From: Streptomyces marinisediminis
GTDB taxonomy: Bacteria > Actinomycetota > Actinomycetes > Streptomycetales > Streptomycetaceae
DNA length: 64,000 nucleotides
Assembly (NCBI RefSeq): GCF_026262575.1
Contig: NZ_JAPKFL010000025.1
Location: 19,782-83,781, forward strand
Direction: 5' to 3'
Every line of letters starts with the position of its first letter. Position 1 is the stretch's first letter. Positions 25,781 to 34,130 of the stretch are shown piece after piece. Position numbers and translations under genes: made by a program. The notes below the pieces were generated by a model. That model searched no databases, had not been told where the DNA came from, and worked only from the letters and a program-made list of their open reading frames with translations.

Positions 25781-26128
25781 TCAGGGCCGGGGGTTCGTCC
25801 TGCGCCACCGGGGGCGCGCGTCGCCGCCGCGGCCCGCGGCGGAGGCACAGCGCGGGCACAGCCGCCGCACCCGGTCGGCGGCGCCGCCCGACTCCGGCAG
25901 CGCGTCCGCCCACGCCACGTGCGGGAAGCGCACGAGCTGGGAGCGGCTGAGGGCCAGACCGCACACGGTCTGGTTCAGCCCCGGCTCCCAGGCGTGCGCC
26001 TCGCCGGCGGGCAGGCGGACGTTGTCCTCTTCGTCGAACCACTGGCCGGAGGCGGCCACGCGGTAGCTCTTCGGTGCGGGCACGCCCACCGGGTGCCCGG
26101 CCCGGCGGCGTCCTATCCTCGTGATCAT
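25781..26128 (-). CDS. Conserved-looking hypothetical protein
   Basis: 115 residues if it begins at the ATG at 26128 (MITRIGRRRAG); a start further in, for example GTG codons near VAASGQWF, is possible, as no ribosome site is visible. It contains YRVAASGQWFDEEDNVRLPAGEAHAWEPGLNQTVCGLALSRSQLVRFPHVAW and then RRLCPRCASAAG, so a CXXC plus one more Cys that could bind zinc. I do not recognise the family. Its start codon overlaps that of the divergent FUSC gene. Confidence 0.6.
   Translation of the reverse strand: MITRIGRRRAGHPVGVPAPKSYRVAASGQWFDEEDNVRLPAGEAHAWEPGLNQTVCGLALSRSQLVRFPHVAWADALPESGGAADRVRRLCPRCASAAGRGGDARPRWRRTNPRP
26114..26127 (+). promoter_or_regulatory. Probable leaderless promoter of the FUSC gene
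   Basis: TATCCT at 26114-26119 is seven bases from the ATG at 26127, and no ribosome site is present. Confidence 0.4.
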
Positions 26129-28253
26129 GTCCGGGACGACAGCGAGGTGGGCCTCGGCCCTCAGGGACGCGGCCCGGGCCGGGGTGCGGGTCGAGCGGGG
26201 CGCGCTGACGCCGCTGCTCGCGCTGCGCGGCACCTGCGGGGTGGCGGTCGTCATCGGGTTCACGCTGTGGCTGGGGTCGCCCACGCTCGCGGTCTCCTCG
26301 GCGTTCGGCGCCTTCGCGTCCGGGATCGCCACCTTCCAGCGCAGCTACCGGCCGCGCGCGGTGCTCGCGCTGGCCGCGGCCGCCGGGCTGTCCGTCAGCG
26401 CCTTCCTCGGCTACGTGCTGGCCGGCCACCCGTGGGCCTTCACCGCGATGCTGCTGCTGTGGGCGTTCGGGGCGGGCATGGCCTGGGCGGCCGGGCCCGT
26501 CCCCGGTGTGGTGTCCGCGTTCACCGTCGCCATGATGCTCGTCGTGGTCACGCTGCCCTCGTCCGTGTGGAACGCGGCGCTCCACGCGGGCATCATCGCC
26601 GTCGGCGGGGTCGTGCAGGCGCTGCTCATCGCCGTCTTCCCCATCCGCCGCTGGGCGACCCGCCGGGAGGCGCTGGCCGACGCGCTGGCGGGCGTGGCCG
26701 ACTACGCCCGCCGCCTGCGCGAGCACCCCAGCGCGCCGTTCGACCCCGAGCCGCTGATGGAGGCCCGCAGCGCCGCGGCCGTCACCCCGAGGCAGGCCCG
26801 GCGCCGCCCGCGCCAACTGCACGGCTACCGGCAACTGGCCGAGCGCTACCGGCCCGTGCTCGCCTCGCTCGCCGACCCCGTCGTCGGCGGCGTGCCCGAC
26901 GACGGCGGGGCGCCCCGGGAGCGGGTGCGCGCGCTGCTGTCCGCCGCCGCCACCGTGCTGGACGCCACCGCGCGCGCCGTCCGGCGCGGGGAGCGCGTCC
27001 GGCTGCCCGACGAGGCGCTGGCCGTGCTGCGGGTCCCGGCGGACGGCCCCGCCCTGCCCCCGGTGCCCGCGCGCAAGGCGGCGCTGCGGCTGATCGCGCT
27101 GACCGAGGAGACGGTGGAGGCCGCCCAGGAGCCGGTGGAGGTGACCTCGCCGGGCCGCCGCGCGCACCTGCGCAGGCCCACCGGGCCCGGTCAGGTACCG
27201 GTCGTCCTGCGCACGCTGCGCCGGGAGCTGCGCGCCCCGTCCCCGGTGTTCCGGCACGCGCTGCGCCTGGCGGCCGTGGTGAGCACCGGGTACCTGCTGG
27301 GCCAGGCCCTGCCCACCGGGCACGGCTACTGGATCGGGCTGACGGTCGTGATGGTGCTGCGCCCGGATTTCTCCGCCACCGTGGAGCGGGGCGCGGCCCG
27401 GCTGGTGGGCACGGTCGCCGGTGTCGCGCTCGGCGGCGTCGTCCTCGCGCTGGCCCACCCCGGCCCGTACCCGGCCGCCGCCCTCGCCGTCGGCAGCGTC
27501 CTCCTCCTGTACGCGCTGATGCGCACCGGGTTCATGGTGATCTCCGCGTGCACCGGCGCCTACGTCGTCTTCCTGCTCGGCATCGCGGGCGCCGACTGGG
27601 CGCAGACCGTGCCCGAGCGCATCGTGCTGACCCTGCTGGGCGGCGCGCTGGCCCTCGCCTCCTACGCGCTGTTCCCCGCCTGGGAGACGCCCCGGCTCCG
27701 CGAGCGGCTGGCCGACTGGCTCACGGCGGCGGGCGGCTACGCCGTGGCCGTGCTGGAGGGCTTCGGCCGCCCCGGGGACGGCACGCACCGGGCGGTGCGC
27801 GAGGCGCTGCTCGACAACCGCGCCGCGCTGTGGGAGTGGGACCAGGCCACCGCGCGGGCGGGCGCGGAGCCGGTACGCCACCGCGGCCTGCCCCGGCGCC
27901 GGGCGGGCGACGCCCAGGCCGCGCTCACCACGGTCGGACGCTCCGCCATGCTCGCCGAGGCCCACCTGCCCGCCGCGCGCGCCCCCGGCGACGCGGGGGC
28001 CGCCGCGTTCGCCGACGCCCTGCGGGACGCGCTGGGGCGGGCCGACGACGCCGTGCGGCGAGGGGCCCGGCCGGACTGGGCGCCGGTGCGCGAGGCGCTC
28101 GTGGACTGGCAGCGCCACGCCGCCCACCCGGACGGCGTCGCCCTGCGCGCGGCGGAGCTGGTCGCGGACGCGCTGGAGGAGCTGGCCGACGCGGTCGCCG
28201 GCCCCCCGGCCGACCCCCGCACCGGCACGGCGGGCCGGAACCCGCGGGCGTGA
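26127..28253 (+). CDS. FUSC-family membrane protein (aromatic acid exporter-like)
   Basis: 708 residues from the ATG at 26127 (a GTG at 26121 is in frame). It has two membrane modules of about six segments each. The first spans residues 28-175. The second, RHALRLAAVVSTGYLLGQALPTGHGYWIGLTVVMVLRPDFSATVERGAARLVGTVAG (about 375-430 onward), is the FUSC/ArAE signature. Soluble helical regions follow each module. Such proteins (YccS, AaeB relatives) are thought to export aromatic acids or toxic metabolites. It probably lacks a leader sequence. No partner genes are adjacent. Confidence 0.85.
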   Translation: MSGTTARWASALRDAARAGVRVERGALTPLLALRGTCGVAVVIGFTLWLGSPTLAVSSAFGAFASGIATFQRSYRPRAVLALAAAAGLSVSAFLGYVLAGHPWAFTAMLLLWAFGAGMAWAAGPVPGVVSAFTVAMMLVVVTLPSSVWNAALHAGIIAVGGVVQALLIAVFPIRRWATRREALADALAGVADYARRLREHPSAPFDPEPLMEARSAAAVTPRQARRRPRQLHGYRQLAERYRPVLASLADPVVGGVPDDGGAPRERVRALLSAAATVLDATARAVRRGERVRLPDEALAVLRVPADGPALPPVPARKAALRLIALTEETVEAAQEPVEVTSPGRRAHLRRPTGPGQVPVVLRTLRRELRAPSPVFRHALRLAAVVSTGYLLGQALPTGHGYWIGLTVVMVLRPDFSATVERGAARLVGTVAGVALGGVVLALAHPGPYPAAALAVGSVLLLYALMRTGFMVISACTGAYVVFLLGIAGADWAQTVPERIVLTLLGGALALASYALFPAWETPRLRERLADWLTAAGGYAVAVLEGFGRPGDGTHRAVREALLDNRAALWEWDQATARAGAEPVRHRGLPRRRAGDAQAALTTVGRSAMLAEAHLPAARAPGDAGAAAFADALRDALGRADDAVRRGARPDWAPVREALVDWQRHAAHPDGVALRAAELVADALEELADAVAGPPADPRTGTAGRNPRA

Positions 28254-28395
28254 CCGCGCGGCCCCGGCCGCCGTGGCCCGGCCCGCGGTCCCCGGCCGGT
28301 GCGCGCCGGTCGCCGCGGTGGGCGTCGGCGGGACGGGGCGGGGCGTCCGGGCGCGTAGCCGGGGCGGCGGGGGGCCGCCTAGGGTGGGGCGGGCC

Positions 28396-29715
28396 ATGGA
28401 CGCACTCCGCCGGCGCTCGGCCACCAGGACCCCGCTGCTGCTGGGCGGCGTCGTGGTGCTGGTGTGCGCGGTGCTCCTGGTGCTCACCGTGCCCGGTGAC
28501 GACGGGCCGGACGCGCCGCCGGCCCGGGCCGCCTGCGAGCCGCTGAGCGTCACCGGCTGGCGCCCGGCGCCGGAGCTGACCGCGGAGTTCGCCCGGTACG
28601 GCGACGACAACACACGGCTGGACGACTGGACCGGCGGGGACGGCAGCCGGTCGGTGCCGCTGCCGGACGGGCGCACCCTGTGGCTGTCGGCGGACACCTT
28701 CCTGGACCGGGTGCACCCCGAGGCCGCGTTCGGCGGACCCTCCCGGGACCCCTCCCCGGTGTGGGTGCGCAACGCGGGGCTGGTGATGTCGCCCGACGGC
28801 ACGCTGGAGCGCACCCTGCTGGGGCCCGGGCCCGGCGCCCTGTTCCCGGGGCTGGCCGACCCCGACGGCGGCGAGGTGTGGCGCTGGCCGGTGCAGGGCG
28901 TGGTCGAACCGCGCGAGCCCGGCGCGGCCGAGCGCGTCGTCCGCGTGCTGCTGTGGCAGCGCGGGACCGGCACCGGCCCGTGGGTCTTCGGCGTCCCGCG
29001 CGCCACGGAGGTGGCCACCCTCCGCCTGCCGGAACTCACCGTGGAGTCGATCCGGTCGATCGACGTGCCGCCGTCCGCGGACCCGGCCGAGCGGGTGCTG
29101 TACGGCACCTCGGCCGTGCGCGCGGGGGCGTGGACCTACGTCTTCGGCGCCGACGAACGCACCGCGCACGGGCGGGCCGCCCGCGCCCACGTGGCCCGCG
29201 TCCCCCTCGGCCGGCTCGCCGACCGCGCGGCCTGGCGCTACTGGGACGGCCACGCCTGGCAGGCCGACCCCGCCCGGGCCGCCCCGCTGCCGGTGGGCGC
29301 GCGACCCGCCCACGAGCCGCGCCGCGGGGCGTCCAACACCTACACCGTCGCCCGGCACGGGGGAACCTGGCTGCTGCTCACCACCGACGCCGGTGGTCCG
29401 GACGGGCGCGGCCTGACGACCGTCACCTCCTACTGGGCGTGCGCACCGCAGGGGCCCTGGCACGGCCCGTCCGACGTGCTCGAGCCTCCGCTGCCCGAGG
29501 GCGGCGAGCAGGCCGGGGCCGTCGCCTACAACCCGCAGCTCCACCCCGCGCTCGGCCCCGGGCGGGAGCACGGCACGGAGCCCGCCCCGGGCGGGGGCGG
29601 GCTCGTGCTCGGCTACGACGTGAACGTGGTCGGGTCCACCGCCGCCGTGCAGCGCGACGTGGAGCTCTACCGGCCCCGGTTCGTCCGGCTGGACCTCAGC
29701 GCGAAGGGCCGCTGA
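28396..29715 (+). CDS. Membrane-anchored or secreted beta-propeller-like protein (DUF4185-like)
   Basis: 439 residues from the ATG at 28396. One hydrophobic N-terminal segment (LLLGGVVVLVCAVLLVLTV) is an anchor or uncleaved signal. The outside part has repeats rich in Trp, Asp and Gly: LPDGRTLWLSADTFLDRV, VWRWPVQGVVEPRE, VLYGTSAVRAGAWTYVFGADE, YWACAPQGPWHG. These fit the DUF4185/DUF5005 five-bladed propeller group, related to glycosidase propellers. No enzyme function can be assigned. TAGGGT lies ten bases before the ATG. Its 3' end overlaps the convergent nhaA gene by 20 bp. Confidence 0.75.
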   Translation: MDALRRRSATRTPLLLGGVVVLVCAVLLVLTVPGDDGPDAPPARAACEPLSVTGWRPAPELTAEFARYGDDNTRLDDWTGGDGSRSVPLPDGRTLWLSADTFLDRVHPEAAFGGPSRDPSPVWVRNAGLVMSPDGTLERTLLGPGPGALFPGLADPDGGEVWRWPVQGVVEPREPGAAERVVRVLLWQRGTGTGPWVFGVPRATEVATLRLPELTVESIRSIDVPPSADPAERVLYGTSAVRAGAWTYVFGADERTAHGRAARAHVARVPLGRLADRAAWRYWDGHAWQADPARAAPLPVGARPAHEPRRGASNTYTVARHGGTWLLLTTDAGGPDGRGLTTVTSYWACAPQGPWHGPSDVLEPPLPEGGEQAGAVAYNPQLHPALGPGREHGTEPAPGGGGLVLGYDVNVVGSTAAVQRDVELYRPRFVRLDLSAKGR

Positions 29716-31123
29716 GCCCGTCGGCGTCGCCGTCCTCGGCGCGCAGCTCGGCGGCGCGCCTCGCGGCGGACTCGCGGGCCGCGGCCTGGGCGGCCGACCG
29801 CGCGGCGGCCTGGGCGGCCAGCTCCGCCTCCTCGCGCTGGTCGAGGTCGGGGATGCCGTCGTGGTCGTCGTCCCGCGTCTCCTCCTCCCAGATCCGGCGG
29901 TAGTGCCGGTCCCGGGACTTCAGCAGGACCGCGGCGACCAGCGCGGAGAGGAAGGAGGCGATCAGCACGGCGGCCTTGACGTGCTCGACCGTCTCGGCGT
30001 CGTCGAAGGCCAGCTCGGTGACCAGGAGCGAGACGGTGAAGCCGATACCGGCGAGCATGGACACGCCCGCCACGTCCGACCAGGACAGGTCGTCGCTCAG
30101 CTCGGCCTTGGTGAAGCGGGCGGCGAGCCACGTGCCGCCCAGCACACCGACGATCTTGCCGATGACGAGGCCGAGCGCGACGCCGATCGCCTCCGGCTCG
30201 CCCGCCGCCTCGGCGAGCGCCGCGCCGGAGACGCCCACGCCCGCCGCGAACAGGGCGAACACCGGCACCGCGAGCCCGGCCGACAGCGGCCGCACCTGGT
30301 GCTCGATGTGCTCGGCCGGGGACTGTGCCTCGCCCGGGCGCTCCTTGACGCGCAGCAGCATGCCCATGGCCACACCGGCGATCGTCGCGTGGATGCCGCT
30401 GTTGTACATCAGCGCCCAGATCACCAGGGCCAGCGGCACGTAGAGGTACCAGCCGCGCACGTTCAGCTTGTGGTGCAGCAGCCAGAACACCGCGAGCCCC
30501 GCGACCGCGCCCGCCAGCGCCCACAGGTCCAGCTTGGAGCTGTAGAACAGGGCGATCACCATGATCGCGCCGAGGTCGTCCACGATGGCGAGGGTCAGCA
30601 GGAAGGCCCGGATGCCGGAGGGCAGGTTGGTGCCGATCACCGCCAGCACACCGAGCGCGAAGGCGATGTCGGTGGCCATCGGGATGGCCCAGCCGCTGTA
30701 GCTGCCGCCGCCGCCCGCGTTGACGGCCACGTAGAACAGCGCGGGCACCACCATGCCGCACACCGCCGCCACCACGGGCAGCGCGGCGGCGGCCGGGCGG
30801 CGCAGCTCGCCGACGACCAGCTCCCGCTTGAGCTCGATGCCGGCGACGAAGAAGAAGATCGTCAGCAGCCCGTCCGAGGCCCAGTGGGCGACGGACAGGT
30901 CGAGGCCGAACGCGGGCAGCCCGAAGTGGAGGTCGCTGACCTTCTCGTACAGGTCGGACAGCGGCGTGTTCGCCAGGACCAGCGCCACGATCGCCGCGCC
31001 GAGCAGGAGGAGGCCACCGACCGTCTCGGTGCGCAGGGCGTCCGCCAGCAGCCGCCGTTCCTTCAGGCCGGGCCGGGCGAACACCCGGTTACCCTGGGTC
31101 GGCGGGGGTGGTGTGGACGTCAT
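29696..31123 (-). CDS. nhaA: Na+/H+ antiporter NhaA
   Basis: 475 residues from the ATG at 31123, eight bases after AGGAGG. The core (about residues 35-400) is NhaA: VGGLLLLGAAIVALVLANTPL, FFFVAGIELKRELVVGEL, GWAIPMATDIAFALGVLAVIG, and LAIVDDLGAIMVIALFY with the two Asp of the ion site. It exchanges Na+ for H+ across the membrane. The last 70 residues are a hydrophilic tail with RDDDHDGIPDLDQREE, an EF-hand-like acidic loop, then Ala/Arg-rich helix and EDGDADG. Such a tail is absent from E. coli NhaA. Confidence 0.93.
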   Translation of the reverse strand: MTSTPPPPTQGNRVFARPGLKERRLLADALRTETVGGLLLLGAAIVALVLANTPLSDLYEKVSDLHFGLPAFGLDLSVAHWASDGLLTIFFFVAGIELKRELVVGELRRPAAAALPVVAAVCGMVVPALFYVAVNAGGGGSYSGWAIPMATDIAFALGVLAVIGTNLPSGIRAFLLTLAIVDDLGAIMVIALFYSSKLDLWALAGAVAGLAVFWLLHHKLNVRGWYLYVPLALVIWALMYNSGIHATIAGVAMGMLLRVKERPGEAQSPAEHIEHQVRPLSAGLAVPVFALFAAGVGVSGAALAEAAGEPEAIGVALGLVIGKIVGVLGGTWLAARFTKAELSDDLSWSDVAGVSMLAGIGFTVSLLVTELAFDDAETVEHVKAAVLIASFLSALVAAVLLKSRDRHYRRIWEEETRDDDHDGIPDLDQREEAELAAQAAARSAAQAAARESAARRAAELRAEDGDADGLSGPSR

Positions 31124-31774
31124 GGGGCGGCCTCCTGGGGGCAAGCGGGACGGACATACGAACCGTAAAAGCACGAGTCTCGTGCTGCCGACCAGACTTC
31201 CCGGCACACCATGATCGCGTTGACGCGTTCCATATCACCGTACCCGCACGTCACGGCTTTACCGCAAGGGTCACTGTGAGCTATGCCGCTCTACCGACCG
31301 GTACACGCGCAACCCTCCACCCCGCCTTCCCCGCCCCCGGCAGCCCGCTCCGCCGGGCGTGCGGACCGTTCCCCGGGTCGGGTGGGACCGGTTCCCGGGT
31401 CGGGTGGCACCGGTTCCCGGCCACCGCGCCACCGCGCCGTCGGGCCCCCGGGCCGCCCGGCCGTGCCGGCACGGCGTCCACGGGTGTCCGGTCGGACGCG
31501 AGCGAGGACCGCGACGCTCCGGCCGGTTCGTGCCGGGCCCCGCGTCGGTGGCCGGAAGCCCACGGCCCCGCGAGCCGCAGCGGCCGTCCCGGCCTTCGCG
31601 CCGGGACGCAGGAAGCCGCCCGGCCAGGTCGCCGAGTCCCGGCGTGACCCCGAAGCGGGTGGCGGGGGCCGGGCTCCGCGGTGCCCCGGGCACCGCCCCT
31701 GGGCTGCTCTACCCTGGGCCGGCGGCCGGGCGCGGGGCCGGGTCGTGCCGCGTCGTCTGCGGTGAGGAGAAGGC
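31124..31774. other. Divergent intergenic region nhaA / PucR regulator
   Basis: 651 bp in which I see no credible gene. The nhaA-proximal 130 bp are the least GC-rich and likely carry its promoter. A 22-bp unit beginning ccggttcccgggtcgggtgg is repeated 2.5 times at 31366-31419. The remainder is featureless Pro/Arg-coding sequence in all frames. TGAGGAGAAGG just before 31775 is the ribosome site of the PucR gene. Confidence 0.5.
31366..31419. repeat. 22-bp tandem repeat, about 2.5 copies
   Basis: Copies begin at 31366, 31388 and (partial) 31410, each centred on the palindrome TTCCCGGG or close to it. Short and non-coding. Confidence 0.6.
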
Positions 31775-32890
31775 GTGCGACGTTCCGGGATACCGACCAG
31801 CTTCCTCGGGGACTACCCGCGGCTGCTCGCGGAGGTCTCCGACACCGGGCGGCTGCCCCGCCGCGCCGAACTGGAGTCCTTCCGGGAGCTGGGGGAGCGG
31901 GCCGCCGAGGCCGGGCACAACCTGCGCGAAGTGGTCGGTCTCTACCTCGGCGAGACCCGCGCCCTGTGGGGCACGCTGCCCGGCGTCATGCGCGCGGCCG
32001 CCGCGCCCGAGCGGGCCCGCACCGGAGACGCCATCCTGGCCGCGCTGGAGGCCGCGGTCGGCGCCCTGGGCGACGGCCACGAGACCGCGCGGCGGCTCGC
32101 CGTACGGCAGGAGGAGGCCGAACGCCGGGAGTTCGTCGACGACCTGCTGCACGGCCGCAGCGACCTGGGCCGCCTGGCCGAGCGGGCCCAGCGCTTCGGC
32201 CTGCGGCTGGCCGCCACGCTCGCCGTCGCCGTCGCCGAGGGCCCGGCCGGCGAGGCCTACGACGACGTCCACCCCACCGTGCGGCGCATCGAGCGGGAGC
32301 TGCTGGCCCGGTTCGGCGAGCGCGACGCGCTGCTGACGACCAAGGACGGCCGCCTGGTGTGCGTGGCCAACAGCGGCGAGGACCGCGCCGTGCTCAACGC
32401 CTTCGCCCGCCTGGCCGCCCGGCCGGGCCCCGGCTACGTCGCCGCCCGCCGGGTCATGCTCGGCCGCGACCACCCCGGGCCGGGTGGCGTGGTGCTCTCC
32501 TACGAGGAGGCGGTGGACGCCCTGCACGTCGCCGACCGGCTCGGCCTCGTCCCCGTCCAGCTCGCCGCCGCCGAACTGCTCGTCTTCCCCGTGCTCCTGC
32601 GGGACCGCAGTGCGATGGCCGACCTGGTGCGCATCGTGCTCGGCCCGCTCGCCGAGGCCCGGGGCGGGGCGGAACCGCTGGTGCGCACGCTGATGGCCTG
32701 CGCCCAGGCCAACCACGTCAACGCCGAGGCCGCCCGCCGCCTCGGCGTCGGGGTGCGCACCCTCACCTACCGGCTGGCCCGCATCCGCGACCTGACCGGC
32801 TACGACCCCGGCGACCCGCTCCAGCGCTACACCCTGGAGACGGCCGCGATGGGCGCCCGCCTGCTCGGCTGGCCCGAGCACGAGCTGTAG
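31775..32890 (+). CDS. PucR/CdaR-type transcriptional regulator
   Basis: 371 residues, GTG at 31775 after TGAGGAGAAGG. The C-terminal 60 residues are the PucR HTH (LMACAQANHVNAEAARRLGVGVRTLTYRLARIRDLTGYDPGDPLQRYTLETA). Before it lies a GGDEF-like degenerate domain, and the N-terminus is helical (LRAELESFRELGERAAEAGHNLREVVGLY-type). Such proteins respond to metabolites and often act on neighbouring genes. The next genes on the same strand are the NfeD-flotillin-ATPase set 390 bp downstream, a possible target. Confidence 0.85.
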   Translation: MRRSGIPTSFLGDYPRLLAEVSDTGRLPRRAELESFRELGERAAEAGHNLREVVGLYLGETRALWGTLPGVMRAAAAPERARTGDAILAALEAAVGALGDGHETARRLAVRQEEAERREFVDDLLHGRSDLGRLAERAQRFGLRLAATLAVAVAEGPAGEAYDDVHPTVRRIERELLARFGERDALLTTKDGRLVCVANSGEDRAVLNAFARLAARPGPGYVAARRVMLGRDHPGPGGVVLSYEEAVDALHVADRLGLVPVQLAAAELLVFPVLLRDRSAMADLVRIVLGPLAEARGGAEPLVRTLMACAQANHVNAEAARRLGVGVRTLTYRLARIRDLTGYDPGDPLQRYTLETAAMGARLLGWPEHEL

Positions 32891-33196
32891 TCCCTCCGGC
32901 GCCCGCTTCCGGGCGCCGCCCTGCCGTGCGGCGGCGGTCTTCCGCGCGCCCGTGACCTCCGCGCGACGGCGGCCCGCGGGCGGCCCGAGTGCCCCGGCGA
33001 CCGTGCGCGACGCCGGGCGGCCATCCCGGGCAGCGACCCCGTGCGGTCGTCCCCGCGCGTCCGCCCTCGTGCGGTGACCGAGGCGGCCGCCGGGGTGGCG
33101 GGACCGGCGCGGTGGGGCCCGTGCACGAACCGACGCGGAGCCGGGGCCGCCGGACGTGCGCGGTTGCACCAGCTCGTGGCATAAGTGGCGCGTAAA

Positions 33197-33217
33197 CATT
33201 GCCGGGTTCGGGCAATG
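33197..33217. promoter_or_regulatory. Inverted repeat upstream of the NfeD-flotillin-ATPase genes
   Basis: CATTGCC (33197-33203) and GGCAATG (33211-33217) are perfect inverted halves with a 7-nt spacer, 64 bp before the NfeD start and within the 390-bp gap 32891-33280. The rest of this gap has no gene; the AT-rich stretch just left (ataagtggcgcgtaaac) may be the promoter. The site is a candidate operator. Confidence 0.45.
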
Positions 33218-33280
33218 CGGCGCGGTCACGTCACGCGTCACGATGGACGCACACCGCAACCGGTAGAGGGGGACAGGGCG

Positions 33281-33961
33281 ATGGCCGGATTCACCGGGTT
33301 CTGGGAGGCCGCTACGGCGTTCCCCGCCGTCCTGTTCGGCTTCGCGCTCGTCGTCGTGGCCGGATACTGGCTCGCGGTGCTGCTGGGGGGCGTCGGGCTC
33401 CCCGGGACCGACGCCCCGCACGGCGGGGAGGGCGTCGGCTCCGGTGAGTCCGGCGGCACGGGGGGCACGGGGGAAACGGGGGGCGCCGCCGGGCTCAGGG
33501 GGGGCCTGGCGGCGCTCGGACTCGGTGGCGTGCCGGTCACCGTCACCGGCTCGCTCCTGGTGGCGATTGCCTGGTTCACGTCACTGAGTGGCGCCGCGCT
33601 CTTCGACGCGCTGTGGCTCCGCGTCCTCACGCTGCCCGCCGCGCTGGTGGCCGCCTGGCTCGGCACCCGCCTGCTCGTCGCCCCGCTGCGCCGCCTCGCG
33701 CCCGGCGAACCGGGCATCTCGCGCGCCGACTTCGTGGGCCGGGTGTGCACCATCCGCACCGGCCGCGTCGACACCGGCTTCGGGCAGGCCGAGGTGGCCG
33801 CCGACGACGGCTCCACCGCCGTCGTCCAGGTGCGGGCCGAGGGCACCGACGCCGCCCGGCTGAGGTCGGGCAGCACCGGGCTGCTCTACGACTACGACGC
33901 CGAGGGCGAGTTCTTCCGCGTCGCGCCCTTCCGCCTCGCCGCCCCCGACGCGGGCCCCTGA
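33281..33961 (+). CDS. NfeD/YqiJ-like membrane protein with OB-fold domain
   Basis: 226 residues, ATG at 33281 after an AGGGGGA site. It has a hydrophobic segment at 15-37, a Gly/Ser/Thr-rich loop (about 42-72) and two more membrane segments (about 82-130). The C-terminal domain is OB-like (FVGRVCTIRTGRVDTGFGQAEVAADDGSTAVVQVRA). YqiJ/NfeD proteins pair with flotillins in bacterial membrane microdomains. A flotillin gene follows 169 bp downstream, which supports the call. Confidence 0.78.
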   Translation: MAGFTGFWEAATAFPAVLFGFALVVVAGYWLAVLLGGVGLPGTDAPHGGEGVGSGESGGTGGTGETGGAAGLRGGLAALGLGGVPVTVTGSLLVAIAWFTSLSGAALFDALWLRVLTLPAALVAAWLGTRLLVAPLRRLAPGEPGISRADFVGRVCTIRTGRVDTGFGQAEVAADDGSTAVVQVRAEGTDAARLRSGSTGLLYDYDAEGEFFRVAPFRLAAPDAGP

Positions 33962-34130
33962 CGACCCGGGTCCGCACGACCCGGCCCGCACGACCCGACC
34001 CGGCCCGCACGACCCGGCCCCGGACGGCCCGCCCCGGCGGGCGCACCGGTCGCCGGTGGGCCCGGCGCGCCCGCGCCGCCCCGCCCCCGCTTCCGCTCCA
34101 CCCGCACGTCACACGTAAGGGACTTCCGCC

